Shown: positions 39,829-50,800 of the stretch, piece after piece
Layout: the number at the start of each line of letters is the position of its first letter
Position numbering within the stretch: position 1 is the first letter of the stretch
From: Elusimicrobiota bacterium
Lineage (GTDB): Bacteria; Elusimicrobiota; Elusimicrobia; UBA1565
Reading direction: 5' to 3'
DNA: 60,325 bases
Assembly: GCA_016212885.1 (NCBI GenBank)
Contig: JACRDO010000027.1
Location: 1-60,325 of the forward strand
Position numbers and translations under genes: made by a program
The notes under the pieces: generated by a model
Seen by the model: only the letters and a program-made list of their open reading frames with translations
Database searches by the model: none
What the model was told of the DNA's origin: nothing

Positions 39829-41190
39829 CTATCCTAGGGCGGCGAGGATCCTGCGCGCGAAGGCGCTGAGGTTGGGGTCCCGCGCGCCCATGACGAGGAC
39901 GATGTCCCCGGGCCGCGCTTCCCGGGCCAGGGCGGGGATGATGTCTTCGCGGTCCGCCAAGAAGAACGCTTTCTTCCCGCATCCCGCGACCGGGCCGGCC
40001 AGGTCGGCCGAGGAGATATCCTTGACGGCGGTCCCCCCCGCGTAATAGATCTCCGGCATCCAGAGGACGTCGCCCTCGCGCAGGGCCCCGCAGAACGCCT
40101 CGATGAACTCCTTCTTCAGGAACCGGGTGGGCCCGTAGCCGTGGGGCTGGAACACGGCGAGCACCCGCCCGGCCGCTCCGGCGCAGGCCTGGGCAGCGGC
40201 CAGGGCCGCCCGGACCTTGTCCGGGTTGTGCGCGTAGTCGTCCACGACCGTGACGCCTCGGGCCGAGCCGAGGCGCTCGAAGCGGCGCTGCACTCCCTGG
40301 CAGCGGGAGAGGGCCTGCGCCGCGGCCTTAAGAGGAACCCCTGCTTCCAGGCAGGCGGCCGCGGCGGCGAGGGCGTTCTCCGCGTTGTGCCTGCCGTCCA
40401 AAGGCAGGTCGAAGGGCTCGCCGTTGATGCGCAGGCGCACGCGCCCGGGCTGGAGATCCACATCCGACCCCCTGACCGCGCAGCCCTCCGAGAAGCCGAA
40501 GCTCAGGGCCCCTGGACGGAACTCCGCGAGGGCCGGCGCGTCCGCGTTGACCGCGAAGCGCCCGCAATTGGAGCGGAACGCGCGGAAGATGTCCATCAGG
40601 GCCGGGATCTCCTTATGGTCCTTGCCGACGTTGAGCAGGACCCCGAACCAGGGTTTGTAGCGGGTCAGGCTCCCGTCGCTTTCGTCCGCCTCGATGACGA
40701 GCAGGTCGGACTTCCCCTGGGCCGCGTTGCCGATGAAGCCTCTCTGCTCGAGCAGGCGCAGGCCCCCTCCCGTGATGACGGAGGGCGACCTTCCGGCCGC
40801 GTCCAGGATCTCGAAGATCATGGCCGTGACCGTGGACTTGCCGCTCGTGCCGGTTACGGCCAGGGTCCGGCGGCAGGCGGCCTGCTCGGCCAGGAAGTCG
40901 GCGCGGTGGACCGCCCTCAGGCCCAGGGCGCGGGCCTTGGCGAGGTCGGGATTGGAGTCCTCGATGGCGGTCGAAACCACGAGGCGCGCGGTCTGAGCGT
41001 CGACGCCGCTGCCGTCCTGCGCAAACAGCTTGATGCCCAGGGCCTCGAACTTCGAGCGCAATCCAGCGATCTCTCTGCGGTCGAGGAGGCGGTCGGAGCC
41101 GGTCGCCTCTCCGCCGCCGAAGGCGTGGAACTGGGCGAGCGCGCTCATCCCCGTGCCGCCGACGCCGACGAAGTGGATCTTCTCGCTCAT
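39829..41190 (-). CDS. MurC-like Mur ligase
   Basis: A 453-residue Mur ligase of the MurC/Mpl branch: N-terminal I-H-F-V-G-V-G-G-T-G-M-S, ATP loop G-T-S-G-K-S-T (114-120), E-A-D-E-S-D near 168, G-R-H-N-A-E-N-A-L near 270 and D-D-Y-A-H-N-P near 320. MurC adds L-Ala to UDP-MurNAc in peptidoglycan synthesis; Mpl adds recycled tripeptide. Two typical MurC positions differ: H-H-P is H-N-P, and the Q-P-H-R-Y segment is Q-P-H-G-Y. The gene stands outside any mur cluster, so it could be a paralog with another acceptor. Confidence 0.85.
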   Translation of the reverse strand: MSEKIHFVGVGGTGMSALAQFHAFGGGEATGSDRLLDRREIAGLRSKFEALGIKLFAQDGSGVDAQTARLVVSTAIEDSNPDLAKARALGLRAVHRADFLAEQAACRRTLAVTGTSGKSTVTAMIFEILDAAGRSPSVITGGGLRLLEQRGFIGNAAQGKSDLLVIEADESDGSLTRYKPWFGVLLNVGKDHKEIPALMDIFRAFRSNCGRFAVNADAPALAEFRPGALSFGFSEGCAVRGSDVDLQPGRVRLRINGEPFDLPLDGRHNAENALAAAAACLEAGVPLKAAAQALSRCQGVQRRFERLGSARGVTVVDDYAHNPDKVRAALAAAQACAGAAGRVLAVFQPHGYGPTRFLKKEFIEAFCGALREGDVLWMPEIYYAGGTAVKDISSADLAGPVAGCGKKAFFLADREDIIPALAREARPGDIVLVMGARDPNLSAFARRILAALG

Positions 41191-41322
41191 CCCGCCGCCC
41201 GTGGAAGTATAACTTTTCTAATTGCAACAGCGATGATACCGCCGGTAACCGCGCTGTGAATGGCGGCCTCCCCGTTCGCCTGTTATATCCATAGCAATAC
41301 GCCGTTCTATTGGGAGGGAACT

Positions 41323-41565
41323 ATGGATCGAGGGCTGGTCGGCAAGGCTTTTGCGGCGCCGCTCATCTTCATGCTGCTCTTCGGCGTCAACTGCGCCAAC
41401 GGGGTCGGAATCCTGGTCGCCATCCTCGGGCTGATCATGGTGCTGTGGTCGGTCAACGACCTCGTGATGCTGCCCCGCAGGCTGGCCATGTGCCTCTACA
41501 GCGTGCTGCTGGGCCAGCTGCTCGCCAAGGCCGTCTTCGGCCCCATCGCCAGGAGGCTGTCCTGA
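41323..41565 (+). CDS. Small membrane protein, unknown
   Basis: Start set at the ATG at 41323 (M-D-R-G-L-V-G-K-A-F), preceded by GGGAGG; the frame opens earlier at 41260. The 80-residue product has two hydrophobic segments (about 9-20 with G-V-N-C-A-N-G-V-G-I-L-V-A continuing to 42, and 55-70). No family recognised. It is isolated between the divergent murC-like gene and a secreted protein gene. Confidence 0.6.
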   Translation: MDRGLVGKAFAAPLIFMLLFGVNCANGVGILVAILGLIMVLWSVNDLVMLPRRLAMCLYSVLLGQLLAKAVFGPIARRLS

Positions 41566-41617
41566 GTTCCGGGCGCGGCGGTTGAAAAGCTCGATTCCTA
41601 AGGGTATACTTCCAAGC

Positions 41618-42268
41618 ATGATGAGACGGGGCTTGCTGTTCTGCGCGCTCGCATTCGCCGCCGGCCCGCTATTCGCCGGGCCAAGCGCGGGCCCCGATCA
41701 GCCTTTCCTCAAGATCCTCGATTCGAAGCGGGTCTTCAGCGAATTCGAGCTGAGGGCCACGAAAGGCCTTTGGCGGAAGCTCCAAGTCACTCCTGAAGAG
41801 ATGGACGAGGACGGCGTGGTGGGCTACGCCCGGCTTCCATTCATCTACCTGACCAAGATCACGGGCTCGATCTTTACGATGCCTTTCGACGTGCTCGCCG
41901 CGCCGGCCCGGACCAACCTGGCCGTCAAATGGGAGCTTTCAGGGCAGGTGGTCGATTCCACCGGGACAGCTGTCACCGACACGGAGGTTCGTTTAGCGGT
42001 CGCCTCCTGCACGGAAAACCTTTTCGGGGATAAGAATTTCTGCGAAGCCGCGCCGAAAACGGACGCCGAAGGCCGGTTCTCCTGCGTCCTGGCCGGCGAA
42101 TTCGTCGAGACCGCGAGGATCGCGATGACCGCCGGCATCGATACCGGGAAGCTCAAGCTCCAGGAGAAGCCCTTCCTCGTCCGGGAGGGGAAGGTCATCA
42201 CCCTCCAGACAGGCGACCCGCCTCTCGCCCCCAAAGAGTTCCAGCTCCGGCTGGAAGCGCCGAAGTAA
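41618..42268 (+). CDS. Secreted protein with carboxypeptidase-regulatory-like fold
   Basis: Start set at the ATG at 41618 (M-M-R-R-G-L-L-F-C-A-L-A-F), which begins a clear signal peptide ending near A-G-P-L-F-A-G. The 216-residue product contains, from about residue 108, S-G-Q-V-V-D-S-T-G-T-A-V-T-D-T-E-V, then T-D-A-E-G-R-F-S-C, the pattern of a carboxypeptidase regulatory-like (transthyretin) beta sandwich. Such domains often occur in surface or exported proteins. Function unknown. Confidence 0.65.
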   Translation: MMRRGLLFCALAFAAGPLFAGPSAGPDQPFLKILDSKRVFSEFELRATKGLWRKLQVTPEEMDEDGVVGYARLPFIYLTKITGSIFTMPFDVLAAPARTNLAVKWELSGQVVDSTGTAVTDTEVRLAVASCTENLFGDKNFCEAAPKTDAEGRFSCVLAGEFVETARIAMTAGIDTGKLKLQEKPFLVREGKVITLQTGDPPLAPKEFQLRLEAPK

Positions 42269-42370
42269 GCAAGACGCATAGGGAACTTTCCGCCTCCTGA
42301 GTCGTATTACTTGGTAGGACTGCCGCGGGGCGGTCGAGGCAACTGCGGGCCGATCTCCCTTGGAGCTGCT

Positions 42371-42595
42371 ATGCAAGAAATGATTTCGACGCGCGATATC
42401 GAACAGCGAATCTTCCTGATTCGCGGGCAGAAGGTCATGATCGACCGGGACTTGGCCGGACTCTACGAGGTGCCGACTTTCGCCCTCAACCAGGCGGTGA
42501 GGCGAAATATTGAGAGATTCCCCGATGGATTTATGTTCCGCCTCACCCGCGAAGAGACGAATGAACTCATCACAAATTGTGATCGGTTGTATTGA
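42371..42595 (+). pseudogene. ORF6N domain protein, C-terminally truncated
   Basis: From the ATG at 42371 the 74-residue product is a standard ORF6N domain: R-I-F-L-I-R-G-Q-K-V-M-I-D-R-D-L-A-G-L-Y near 13-32, R-R-N-I-E-R-F-P-D-G-F-M-F near 44-56, L-I-T-N-C-D-R-L near the end. Full-length relatives continue well past this point with a conserved helical region; here a stop follows at once and a different gene relic begins. ORF6N proteins are phage or mobile-element associated DNA-binding proteins. Confidence 0.65.
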
Positions 42596-42618
42596 ATCCC
42601 TGACTTGCTCGCGCAGCC

Positions 42619-42750
42619 CTAGACCGGCTTGAGGCGATACCGACCACGACCGAGAAACGCCACGAACCCCAGGTCGCGCAAGACCTGCAACTGCTGGCGT
42701 ATCTTCGGCCGCACGTGGCGGTTGTTGGGATGCAGCTCGGAAAGGCGGTC
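42619..42750 (-). pseudogene. C-terminal relic of DpnI-like restriction endonuclease
   Basis: The minus-strand frame ending at a TAG (42619-42621) encodes D-R-L-S-E-L-H-P-N-N-R-H-V, then K-I-R-Q-Q-L-Q-V-L-R-D-L-G-F and a G-R-G-R-Y-R-L end. This is the winged-helix C-terminus of DpnI-like enzymes that cut methylated GATC DNA. Sequence upstream (toward 42800) no longer resembles the family and the nuclease domain is absent. It is a short leftover adjoining the ORF6N fragment. Confidence 0.6.
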
Positions 42751-42832
42751 AGAATCGCCACTATCATGCCTAGGGGAACTATTTCTGGTTTCGCTCGTAT
42801 TAATAAGTGGGGCGAGCCATGCCCAATGGGTT

Positions 42833-42844
42833 GACTAATTAGTC
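42833..42844. promoter_or_regulatory. Perfect palindrome, candidate controller-protein operator
   Basis: GACTAATTAGTC is a perfect 12-bp palindrome 22 bases before the start of the HTH-methyltransferase gene. It resembles the GACT-N-AGTC boxes bound by controller proteins of restriction-modification systems. TTGACT (42831-42836), which overlaps it, could be a -35 box with TGTTAG or TTAGCA as a weak -10. Confidence 0.55.
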
Positions 42845-42866
42845 ACCATTTTGTTAGCATCTCGAT

Positions 42867-43967
42867 ATGAAATTTGGAATTCGACTTCGCGAATTAAGGA
42901 AATCATTGAAGACAGGCATAAAGGCTTTGGCCAAGCAGGTCAAGGTCGACCACTCTTACCTTTCCAGGATTGAATCTGGCCAAGTTCGGCCATCTGAACA
43001 AATTATTCGCAAACTCGCACGCGCACTTAACCATGATGAAGCAGAGTTGATGATCCTGGCAGATCGAATCCCCCCAGGATGGCGCCCAGCAATCAAGAGG
43101 GCTCCCCAAGAAGCCACTTCCTTCTTCCGTGAGTCACTTGAGGATTATAAGGCTGATGTTGCTGCCATCGAGAATCCCGCCCCAACACACCCGGACGCGA
43201 ATGGGGTGACCGTGCTCCCTGGGAAATCCAAACGCAAATCACCTAGCGGAGTCGCCACTAACGATTTGGTTTTCAGTGCGCAGATTGGGACAAATGATGA
43301 ACTGTTTCCTCATATTCTGTCCCTCTACGTTGCCCCAGGAAGCAAGATCGCGGATGCGACATATGGCAAAGGCATCTTCTGGAAGTCGGTGCCAAAAGGA
43401 ACCTATCGCCTGCTGGCAACCGATGCCTTAGAGGGCGTCGACTGCCGATCATTGCCATACGGAAGCGATTCCATCGATTGCGTGGTGCTTGACCCACCAT
43501 ACATGCATACTCCCGGAGGGACCGCCCACGTTGGACATCAGAACTACGAGGGGTACTATAGGAACAACAGCACAACAAATGGTTCCGGCAGAAAGTACCA
43601 TGAAGCCGTGTTGGATCTCTATTTTGCTGCCGGCATCGAGGCCCATCGTGTTCTACGAAACCAAGGAATTTTTGTCGTGAAGTGCGCCGATGAGGTCTGC
43701 GCAAATCAACAGCGATTGACGCACGTCGAGTTGATCAATGAGTATTGTGGCGGGGGCTTTGTAGTTGAGGATATTTTTGTTCTTGTTCGCCGCAATCGTC
43801 CCGGCGTTAGTCGGATGTTGAAACAGATGCATGCCCGCAAGAACCATTCCTACTTCCTTGTTTTTCGAAAATCAAACGGCAGGACGCGTTGGATGGGACC
43901 TGAGAACTCATCTGCCCACCGCCAAGTCTGCGGCCTCGTCAAAAAACTTGGAAAAATTCACAACTGA
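42867..43967 (+). CDS. DNA methyltransferase with N-terminal XRE/controller-type HTH
   Basis: A 366-residue fusion. Residues 4-65 are an XRE helix-turn-helix (I-R-L-R-E-L-R-K-S-L-K-T-G-I, then S-Y-L-S-R-I-E-S-G-Q-V-R-P-S). From about 130 follows an adenine/N4-cytosine methyltransferase: motif I-like A-D-A-T-Y-G-K-G-I-F-W (161-171), motif IV D-P-P-Y (209-212), and a G-I-F-V-V-K-C-A-D-E strand. SAM-dependent methylation of a short target is expected. The HTH may make it autoregulatory, merging the usual separate controller and methyltransferase, and a palindrome lies just upstream. Base composition here looks clearly AT-richer than the flanking genes, suggesting transfer. It converges on a candidate endonuclease gene, overlapping by 60 bases. 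Confidence 0.85.
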   Translation: MKFGIRLRELRKSLKTGIKALAKQVKVDHSYLSRIESGQVRPSEQIIRKLARALNHDEAELMILADRIPPGWRPAIKRAPQEATSFFRESLEDYKADVAAIENPAPTHPDANGVTVLPGKSKRKSPSGVATNDLVFSAQIGTNDELFPHILSLYVAPGSKIADATYGKGIFWKSVPKGTYRLLATDALEGVDCRSLPYGSDSIDCVVLDPPYMHTPGGTAHVGHQNYEGYYRNNSTTNGSGRKYHEAVLDLYFAAGIEAHRVLRNQGIFVVKCADEVCANQQRLTHVELINEYCGGGFVVEDIFVLVRRNRPGVSRMLKQMHARKNHSYFLVFRKSNGRTRWMGPENSSAHRQVCGLVKKLGKIHN

Positions 43968-44810
43968 CATCGGTGGCTCGCCTTCCACTAGTTCGCCGTA
44001 TTTTTTCGGAATATCGAAGTAATAGAAGCGGCGCATCGGCGCAATAAATCGCTGGTAGAGATTCCATTGTTTGGGCACACAAATCTCAATAACTTCCCTT
44101 GATTTGTGATCCAACTTGGTTTCGGCTAGGCACACCAGGATACCCTTGAATTTCCCAAAGCCGTGGACACCATCGAGGACCCTTTGGTGAGCAAATACCT
44201 GAATAACTCTTTCTCGCGTGGATGTCTTCACTGGGACATGGAATTTGGGCTTTGCAGAACCGAGATCAAAGATAAAGTCGGTGGGCAGAGTGCTTGATTC
44301 TTCCTCAAGACGCAAGACTTCCACCTGCGTTCTCGGGTTCACGCCAAAAGCCCGAGCAATAAGATGCCCAATCATACACTCAAAAAAAGTAGCTGGGGTC
44401 TTCTGGTCCCGAGTTTTAAGAAGGTCTGCGGCACAACAATATGACATAGCTACGGTATATAGAAGGCGCCCACGCTCTACCGGAGGCATTCTAGCCAGCG
44501 TACCATCAGCCACATGTCGAAGCTTGTTGAGGCAATTGTGGTCAAAAAGCTCTCGATTGACTGCACGTGACATCTTTCCACCCCGTCCGTGAGTTACAAA
44601 CGAGAAGTACGCTTTTCCTGGGACTCTTGAAATCAAGGAATCCTGTGTGCAACGGGAAAGGAAATCCAGACTGGTTTGAGCCAATCTGATAAGCAGATTC
44701 CCAACTTCTGCCGCTTTCGCATCATGCGCTGCCTGATCCTTCAGCAGCTCATAAATTTCAGATAGCTTCTTAGTAACGACCGCCGTCCTTGCAGGCATGT
44801 CAACTAGCAT
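43908..44810 (-). CDS. Candidate type II restriction endonuclease
   Basis: A 300-residue protein of no family I can name. It has T-D-F-I-F-D-L near residue 190 followed by F-H-V-P-V-K-T-S-T-R-E-R near 203, an arrangement (Asp, then a strand ending in V-K with nearby acidic and basic residues) compatible with a PD-(D/E)XK nuclease core. It faces the methyltransferase tail to tail, shares its AT-richer composition and would be its cognate endonuclease. ATG at 44810, or a second one four codons later. Nuclease function is inferred from context and one weak motif. Confidence 0.6.
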   Translation of the reverse strand: MLVDMPARTAVVTKKLSEIYELLKDQAAHDAKAAEVGNLLIRLAQTSLDFLSRCTQDSLISRVPGKAYFSFVTHGRGGKMSRAVNRELFDHNCLNKLRHVADGTLARMPPVERGRLLYTVAMSYCCAADLLKTRDQKTPATFFECMIGHLIARAFGVNPRTQVEVLRLEEESSTLPTDFIFDLGSAKPKFHVPVKTSTRERVIQVFAHQRVLDGVHGFGKFKGILVCLAETKLDHKSREVIEICVPKQWNLYQRFIAPMRRFYYFDIPKKYGELVEGEPPMSVVNFSKFFDEAADLAVGR

Positions 44811-44845
44811 AGCATATGCCGAAAATCATCCAAATCATGACCCCC

Positions 44846-47800
44846 CTACTTCACCTCCTCGACCTGCAGCTCGAACCCACTCGAGTGCGCCGCGAACTCG
44901 GGCGAGTACATCGACTGCATCACCGCGGGTCCGATCCGGTACTTGCCCGCGGTCGTTGGCTTGATGCGGTACTTGAGCACGTACTCCCCGTGCGGAAGCC
45001 AGGAGACGAAGAAGTTCGTCAGCGAGTCCCTGGGCTCCTCGTAGCGCGAGAGCTGGTCCCACTTCCAGCCCGAGAGCAGGGCCTCGGCCTCGAAGCCGGC
45101 CCCGCGCGGGTCCTTGAGCTGGACGTACTCGAACTGGGAGCGCGTGTTGATCTTGAGCTGGACCTCGATGTCGTCTCCGACCTTGACCGTCTCCCCGAGC
45201 TTGAGCGGCGTCAGGCGGTAGACTTCCCCCTCCTTCATGCGCCGGTAGAACTTGCGGCTCACGTTCAGCTCCCCGGGCTCCGATTCCTCGACCGCGGCCT
45301 CGGTCGTGTAGATGTAGGTCAAAGACGCGAAGGCGAGGCCCGGCCCCGTCTTCTTGACCTCGGGCGCCCCGGCCTTGGCGATGTCCGCGCCAAGCTTGGT
45401 CCAGCGCAGGGGCTTCTCCAGGAAGTCCTCCGGCGCGATCTGCACAGACTCGATTGTCGGCCCCCAATGGACCTCGTAGGTGTCGCCTTTGTCCAGCGCG
45501 CCCCGCGCCTTCAGCACATCCAGCAGGGCGAACACCGCGGCCGCCGACGCCTTCGTTGACTTCCACTCCGTGCCCTTGCGGTTGAATAGCATCCACTGCA
45601 CCAGGCCCGGGATGGTCTTGTCCTTGGGCCGCAGGAGCTGGAGGGTCCTCAGCATGAAGGCATGCGACTCCAAGGTGTCGTGGTACCAGAGCCAGGAGTA
45701 CTTCTCCGGCTGCCAGTACGCGCCCGATATCGGGTCATCGCGCACCCCGTCCATGGCCCGGTCCAAGTACAGCTCGGCTTTGGCCTTGTCCCCCAGCTTG
45801 AAGTACGCCTGCGCCGCGTAGGCCTTGCCGATCTGGGTCATGGCGTCCGAGTGCTTGTCCGCGAAGTCCAGCCAAGCCTTCGCGAACTTCACCGCCTCCA
45901 TGGCCGAGGGCAAAGCCTTGAGCTTCTGCGGGAACGATGTCACCACGTAGGAGGCGTAGAGCAGGAGCGACACCTCCTGCTCCTCAGGCTTCAGGTGCCG
46001 CGGGATTTCGCTCATCACGTAGCGCAGAGCCCGCTCAATGAGCTCCGGCGGGGCGTCCACCCCGTAGCGCTGGGCCTCGGCAAACCCGGCGAGCACGAGG
46101 AGCGTCATGTAGGGGTCCGCCCTGCCGCCAGGAAACCACGGGAAGCCGCCGTCCGGGAGCTGGCTCTCTTGGAGCTTCTTGAGCGCGTCGTCCTTCTCCA
46201 AAGACACGATGACCGGGTCGAGCATGTTCACGACCGGCCAGACGCTCTCGATGCCCTTGGACTGCACCAGCCACGGCGTCTCCACCAGCTCCGTCATCCG
46301 CTTGGGGTCGTCACCCTCCCAAGCCGGCGTCAGGGTCTTGCGCCTGGGGAGCTTGGCCGCGGCCTTGGCCAGGGCCGGGTGCTTCCTGTAGACCGCGTGC
46401 ACGATGGCGAGCGGCACGTAGCGGTTGAGGGTCTGCTCGACGCACTCGTAGGGGTAGTGCACCAGGAACGGGATCGAGTTCAACACCGCCAGGGCAAGCT
46501 GGGGATCGACCTGGAGCTGAAGCAGCTCGTTGATCCTGGTCTCGTCCTTCTGCCCCAGGGCCTTGAGGGTCAGCTTCTTGACCACATCGCCGTTTAAGGC
46601 CGCGATCAGGCTGTCGATGACCCTCTGGCGCGAAGGCAGTACCGGCATGTCCCGCTCCTCGGCGTCCACCTTCTCGCCTGAGCGCGCGATCGTGCGTATC
46701 TTGAACGATTTGAGCTCTCTCGGCGCCTTCACCTTCCAGGCATGCGCGCTGGTGCCGTGCGCCTTGGCCTTGAACTCAACCTCCGAGCCTTTCAAGCCGA
46801 ACTGCGCCCCTGCCGGGTCCTCGCCCTCCAGGATGGAGAGCGACACGCTTCCCGTCATCTCCTCTTCGGTCTCGTTATGGACCACGGCCTTGAACTCCGC
46901 CTCGTCTCCCTCGCGCAGGAAGCGCGGGATTTCGACGCGCACCATCAGGTCCTTGCGCGTGAGCGTCTCCGCTGTGAATTTGCCCGACTTCACGTCCCGG
47001 GTCAGCACGCTGCCCGCGATGCGCCAGCCTGTCAGCCTCTCAGGCGCCTTCAAGGAGAAGCTTGCCTTGCCCGCGCGGAGGCGGAGCTGGGGCTTGTAGA
47101 AGGCCGTCTCGGAGAAGTCCTTTCTAATCTGCGGCGGGGGAGGCGCGGCATTGCCCTCATCTTTCTTCGCCTTGGCCATGCCTCCGCCGGACAGCTGCTC
47201 CATGGCCATCTGCGGCGCGGCCGCGGCGGAGACCGCCACCATCTTGTCCTCCATCATCATCCCTTCCGACTCCTCCATCTTCATCTCGCCCCTGCGCGCC
47301 AGCGCGAACTTCCGGTGCCTTCCGTGGATGCGGCTGCGGTTGATGCGCAGGCCGGGCGGCAGGGGCTCTTGGATGCGCTTTGAGAAAAGGTCCAAAAGCT
47401 CCTTGATCCAGCCTTTCTCCACCGGCAGGGCGGTCCCATGGCGGGTCAAGAACGACCCCATCGCGCCGGAAGGGCGCTCCCGCTCGGAGTAGAGCCACTC
47501 GAAGGCCGTCTCCTCGGCCTTGGCGTAATACTCGAGCGAGCGGTCGAACATGCGCACGCTCGCCTCGGCCTCGACCGGCTTGCCCTGGCTGTCCTTGGCC
47601 GCAAGGGACCAGACGGCCTTCTGTCCGGGCTTGAGCACCTTGTCGTGGCGGAGCTTCACGCTCAGGCGCTTCTCCTTCCACGGCACCGCCAGGGTCGCGG
47701 AGCCGGCGCGGGCCTTGTAGTCCTTGACGCCGAACCAGCGCACGCTCACTCCGCCCTTGTGGTCTTCCTTGAGCGGCAGCTCGAAGACATGGACCCCGCC

Positions 47801-50800
47801 GCCCGCGAGCGCGCGGCGCTCGAGCAGGTTGTCCCCGCCCCAGATTTCGACATGGACCGTGCCGGAGAGCTCGGCCGAGCCGATGAGCATCCGGGAGTTC
47901 TCGCCTACCGCGTACTCCGCGTGCTCCGGCAGGGCCAGCGCGGAGATGTTCAGGGGCAGGCGCTTCGTCTTCGAGTCAGCGCAGAGCAGAACGATGGCCT
48001 GCTGCACCTCGCCGCCCCAGGGATCCTCGGCTTTGAGCTTGAGCCGGTAAGCCCCGGCGCTCAGGTCCTTGAGCAGCACCGGGGTCTCGCCGGCTTCCTT
48101 GAAGGAGAGCGCCCCCCTGCGGACCTCGGGCCCGTCCGGGACATTGGCGTAGAGCTGGTCTATAGACCGGCTCTCCGGGAAGCCGCTCCAATTCTCCCCG
48201 AAGATCTGCGCCTCCGGATCCTTCTCGATGCGCGAGAGCGTGTAGCTCCCTTTGCCCGAGACCGCTTGCTCGTTTAAGTTCATGAGCTTCACGCCGACCC
48301 TGAAGGCAGCGTCGCTCATCATGAACCCGGCCGCGGGCGTGATCGAGAACAAGTACGCCTTGCTGCCCGCGGTGTAGCTCTTCTCGGCGTTGATGGTCCT
48401 GCCGCCGGCTTCGCGGGCCTCAACGCGTACGTGGAAGCGCGCAGGAGGCTGATCCGTCGAGGGGTCGCGCGGCTGGGGGGTGAAGGCGAACTTGAAATGG
48501 CCGTTCTCGTCCGTCTTCACGTCTCCCCGGAGCACCTCCTGGCTGTCCCCGCCCGGGTAGCGCCACGACCACCACCAGCAGAACCAGGGCCGCCAGGTCT
48601 CGCGCGTGACGATGTAGGTCACGTTGGCGTTCGGGGCCGGGCCGCCGAAGTAGTACTTCACGTCCCCTTCGACGGTCGCCTCCTTGCCGAAGCGCCAGGC
48701 GCCCTTGGCTTCGGCCAGGGTCGCCTCGAACTCCGGGCGCTTGTACTCCTCCACGCCGAACTCCACGGAGCCGGCGTAGGGGCCGCCCGTCTCCTCGATC
48801 GCGGCGTTGATGCGGTAGCGGCCGAGCAGGCGGCCCGCGGGGATGAGGAACTCGCCCGCGACGGACCCGAAGGGGCCCGGCTTCTTGACCACGGAGGCGA
48901 CCTCCTGCCAGTTCGCGTCCATCATCTTGAGGCGCACCTCCGCGGCGCCATCATAGGTCTTGAAGCCCTGAGGGATGCGCGTGAGAACCGTGGCTTTGAA
49001 AGCGACCTTCTGGCCGGGACGATAGATCGGACGCTCGGTCTCGACGAACACGTGGACATAGGGCGGCGGGCTGAAGCCGATCGTGAGCGGATTCGCCCAG
49101 AAGGCCCAGCTTTCCTGGTGGTGGAGCAAGGGATCCGCGTTCTTTTGGCTGTGGCCGTGCACCTGCAGGGAGATGGGCATGTCGATGGAAGCGCGGCCGA
49201 GCTCATCGGTGCTCAGCGAGCGCCTCTCCCAGTTGTTGTAGTCCCCGTAGAAGAGGTCGATCTCCGCCTTCCGGAGAGGATTGCCGCTCTTGCCGTCCAT
49301 GGCGTAGAACCAGAAGGCGCCCAGCGTCTTCTCGAAAGGCCCCTGAGGCTGGTAGACCAGGTCCCGCCCTGGCCCGGCCAGGCCAGCTGAGCCGAAGAGC
49401 ACGGCGTTGGTCACGTTGAGGAAGGCGCCGACGAGCATGGAGGAGCCCGGCTCAAAGGCTTTATCCGAGCAGGCCACGGCCAGGTACACGCCAAGCGCGG
49501 GGTCCGGCAGGTCGATGGTCGTGCTCCGGCTTTCGTAGGGGCTGCCCTTGACCGGAGCGGTCCATGACCTCGAGGGGGTGCGCCAGGAGACGATCTCGCG
49601 GAAGGCCTTTGGGCCCACCCAGTTGAGCGCGCTCGACCAAGTGGCTTGCCCCTCGCCGTGCATCCGGAGCGCCTCATCCGGGGTCAGGGGGTAGAGCCTC
49701 AGGTAGACCTCTTTGAGGTTGCGGCTCGTTGCCGTGAGCGCGCCCTTGCCATCCGGCGGTGTCGTCTTGGCCTGCAGGTTCAGCTCCGGCCTGCGGATCT
49801 CCGCGGAGAGCTTCTCGCAGCTCTCCGCTGACCGGGTCTTGGCCCATTCCTCGCTCACGCGCTTGCAGAGCCTGAGGGCTTCTTCATAACGCTGGCGGGA
49901 GCGGTGAATGGAGGCGGCCTCGAAACCGGCTCGGGCCTTGGCCTCCGGGCTCTTGAAATCGCCCATCCAGCGCTCGAACAAGGCCGCGGCCTCGTCGGAC
50001 CCTGCGTTGTAGTCGCGCATGGGAGCGAATCTGCCGGAATAGCGCAGAGGCAGAAGCGCCCGCTCGAGGCGCCAGTTCTCCGCCGCCTCGGTCCGGCCCT
50101 CGCCGCCCATCCTGTAGGCGGCCTCATAGAGGGCCGCAGCCTGCGCGCCCGGGAACTCCGCGGACGCGAAGGGGACCGGGTAATCGGATTTGAGGAGAAG
50201 CTGGGAGTCGGGCTTGGCTTTCCCTTCGGGGTCCTGGCTCTCGGAGAGGAGGTGCTCGCCGAAGCGCAGGACGAAGAAGTCGAGCTGGGTCGGGTAGAGG
50301 CCGCGGTCGGATTTCGCCACGTCCAGGAAATAGGCTTCCTCGTCCACGAGCCTCTTGGCCATCGCCTCGCGCAGGCCCCAAAGCTCCCGGTAGGCCGCCT
50401 CGACCTCTTTTCGCAGCTCAGCCGCGGGCCGGCGGAAGACCTCGATCTCGCCTTCGACGATTTCCGTCGGAGCCGCATAGCCGTACTGCTTGAGGAACTC
50501 CCGGAAGAGCTCGGCCTTGAGGATGAGCAGGCGGGCGCGCCACAGGCCGTCCTTGGGGAGTTCCGCCTTCTTGAACCGCTCGACCGCCTCCCCGTAGCGG
50601 AAGATCAGGGCCTCGGACTCGCAGGCGCGGTAGAAGGCCCGCCACTTCGCCTCCCCCTCCCCCATCTTGGCGGCTTCGCCGTAGATCTTCAGGGCCTCTT
50701 GATACTGGCCCCGGTCGAAGAGTTGGTCGGGGTCCCCTGCGTCCGCGGCCTGAGCGCGCAGTGGAAAGAGGAATGCGAGGCAGACGATGCCTTTGAGCAG

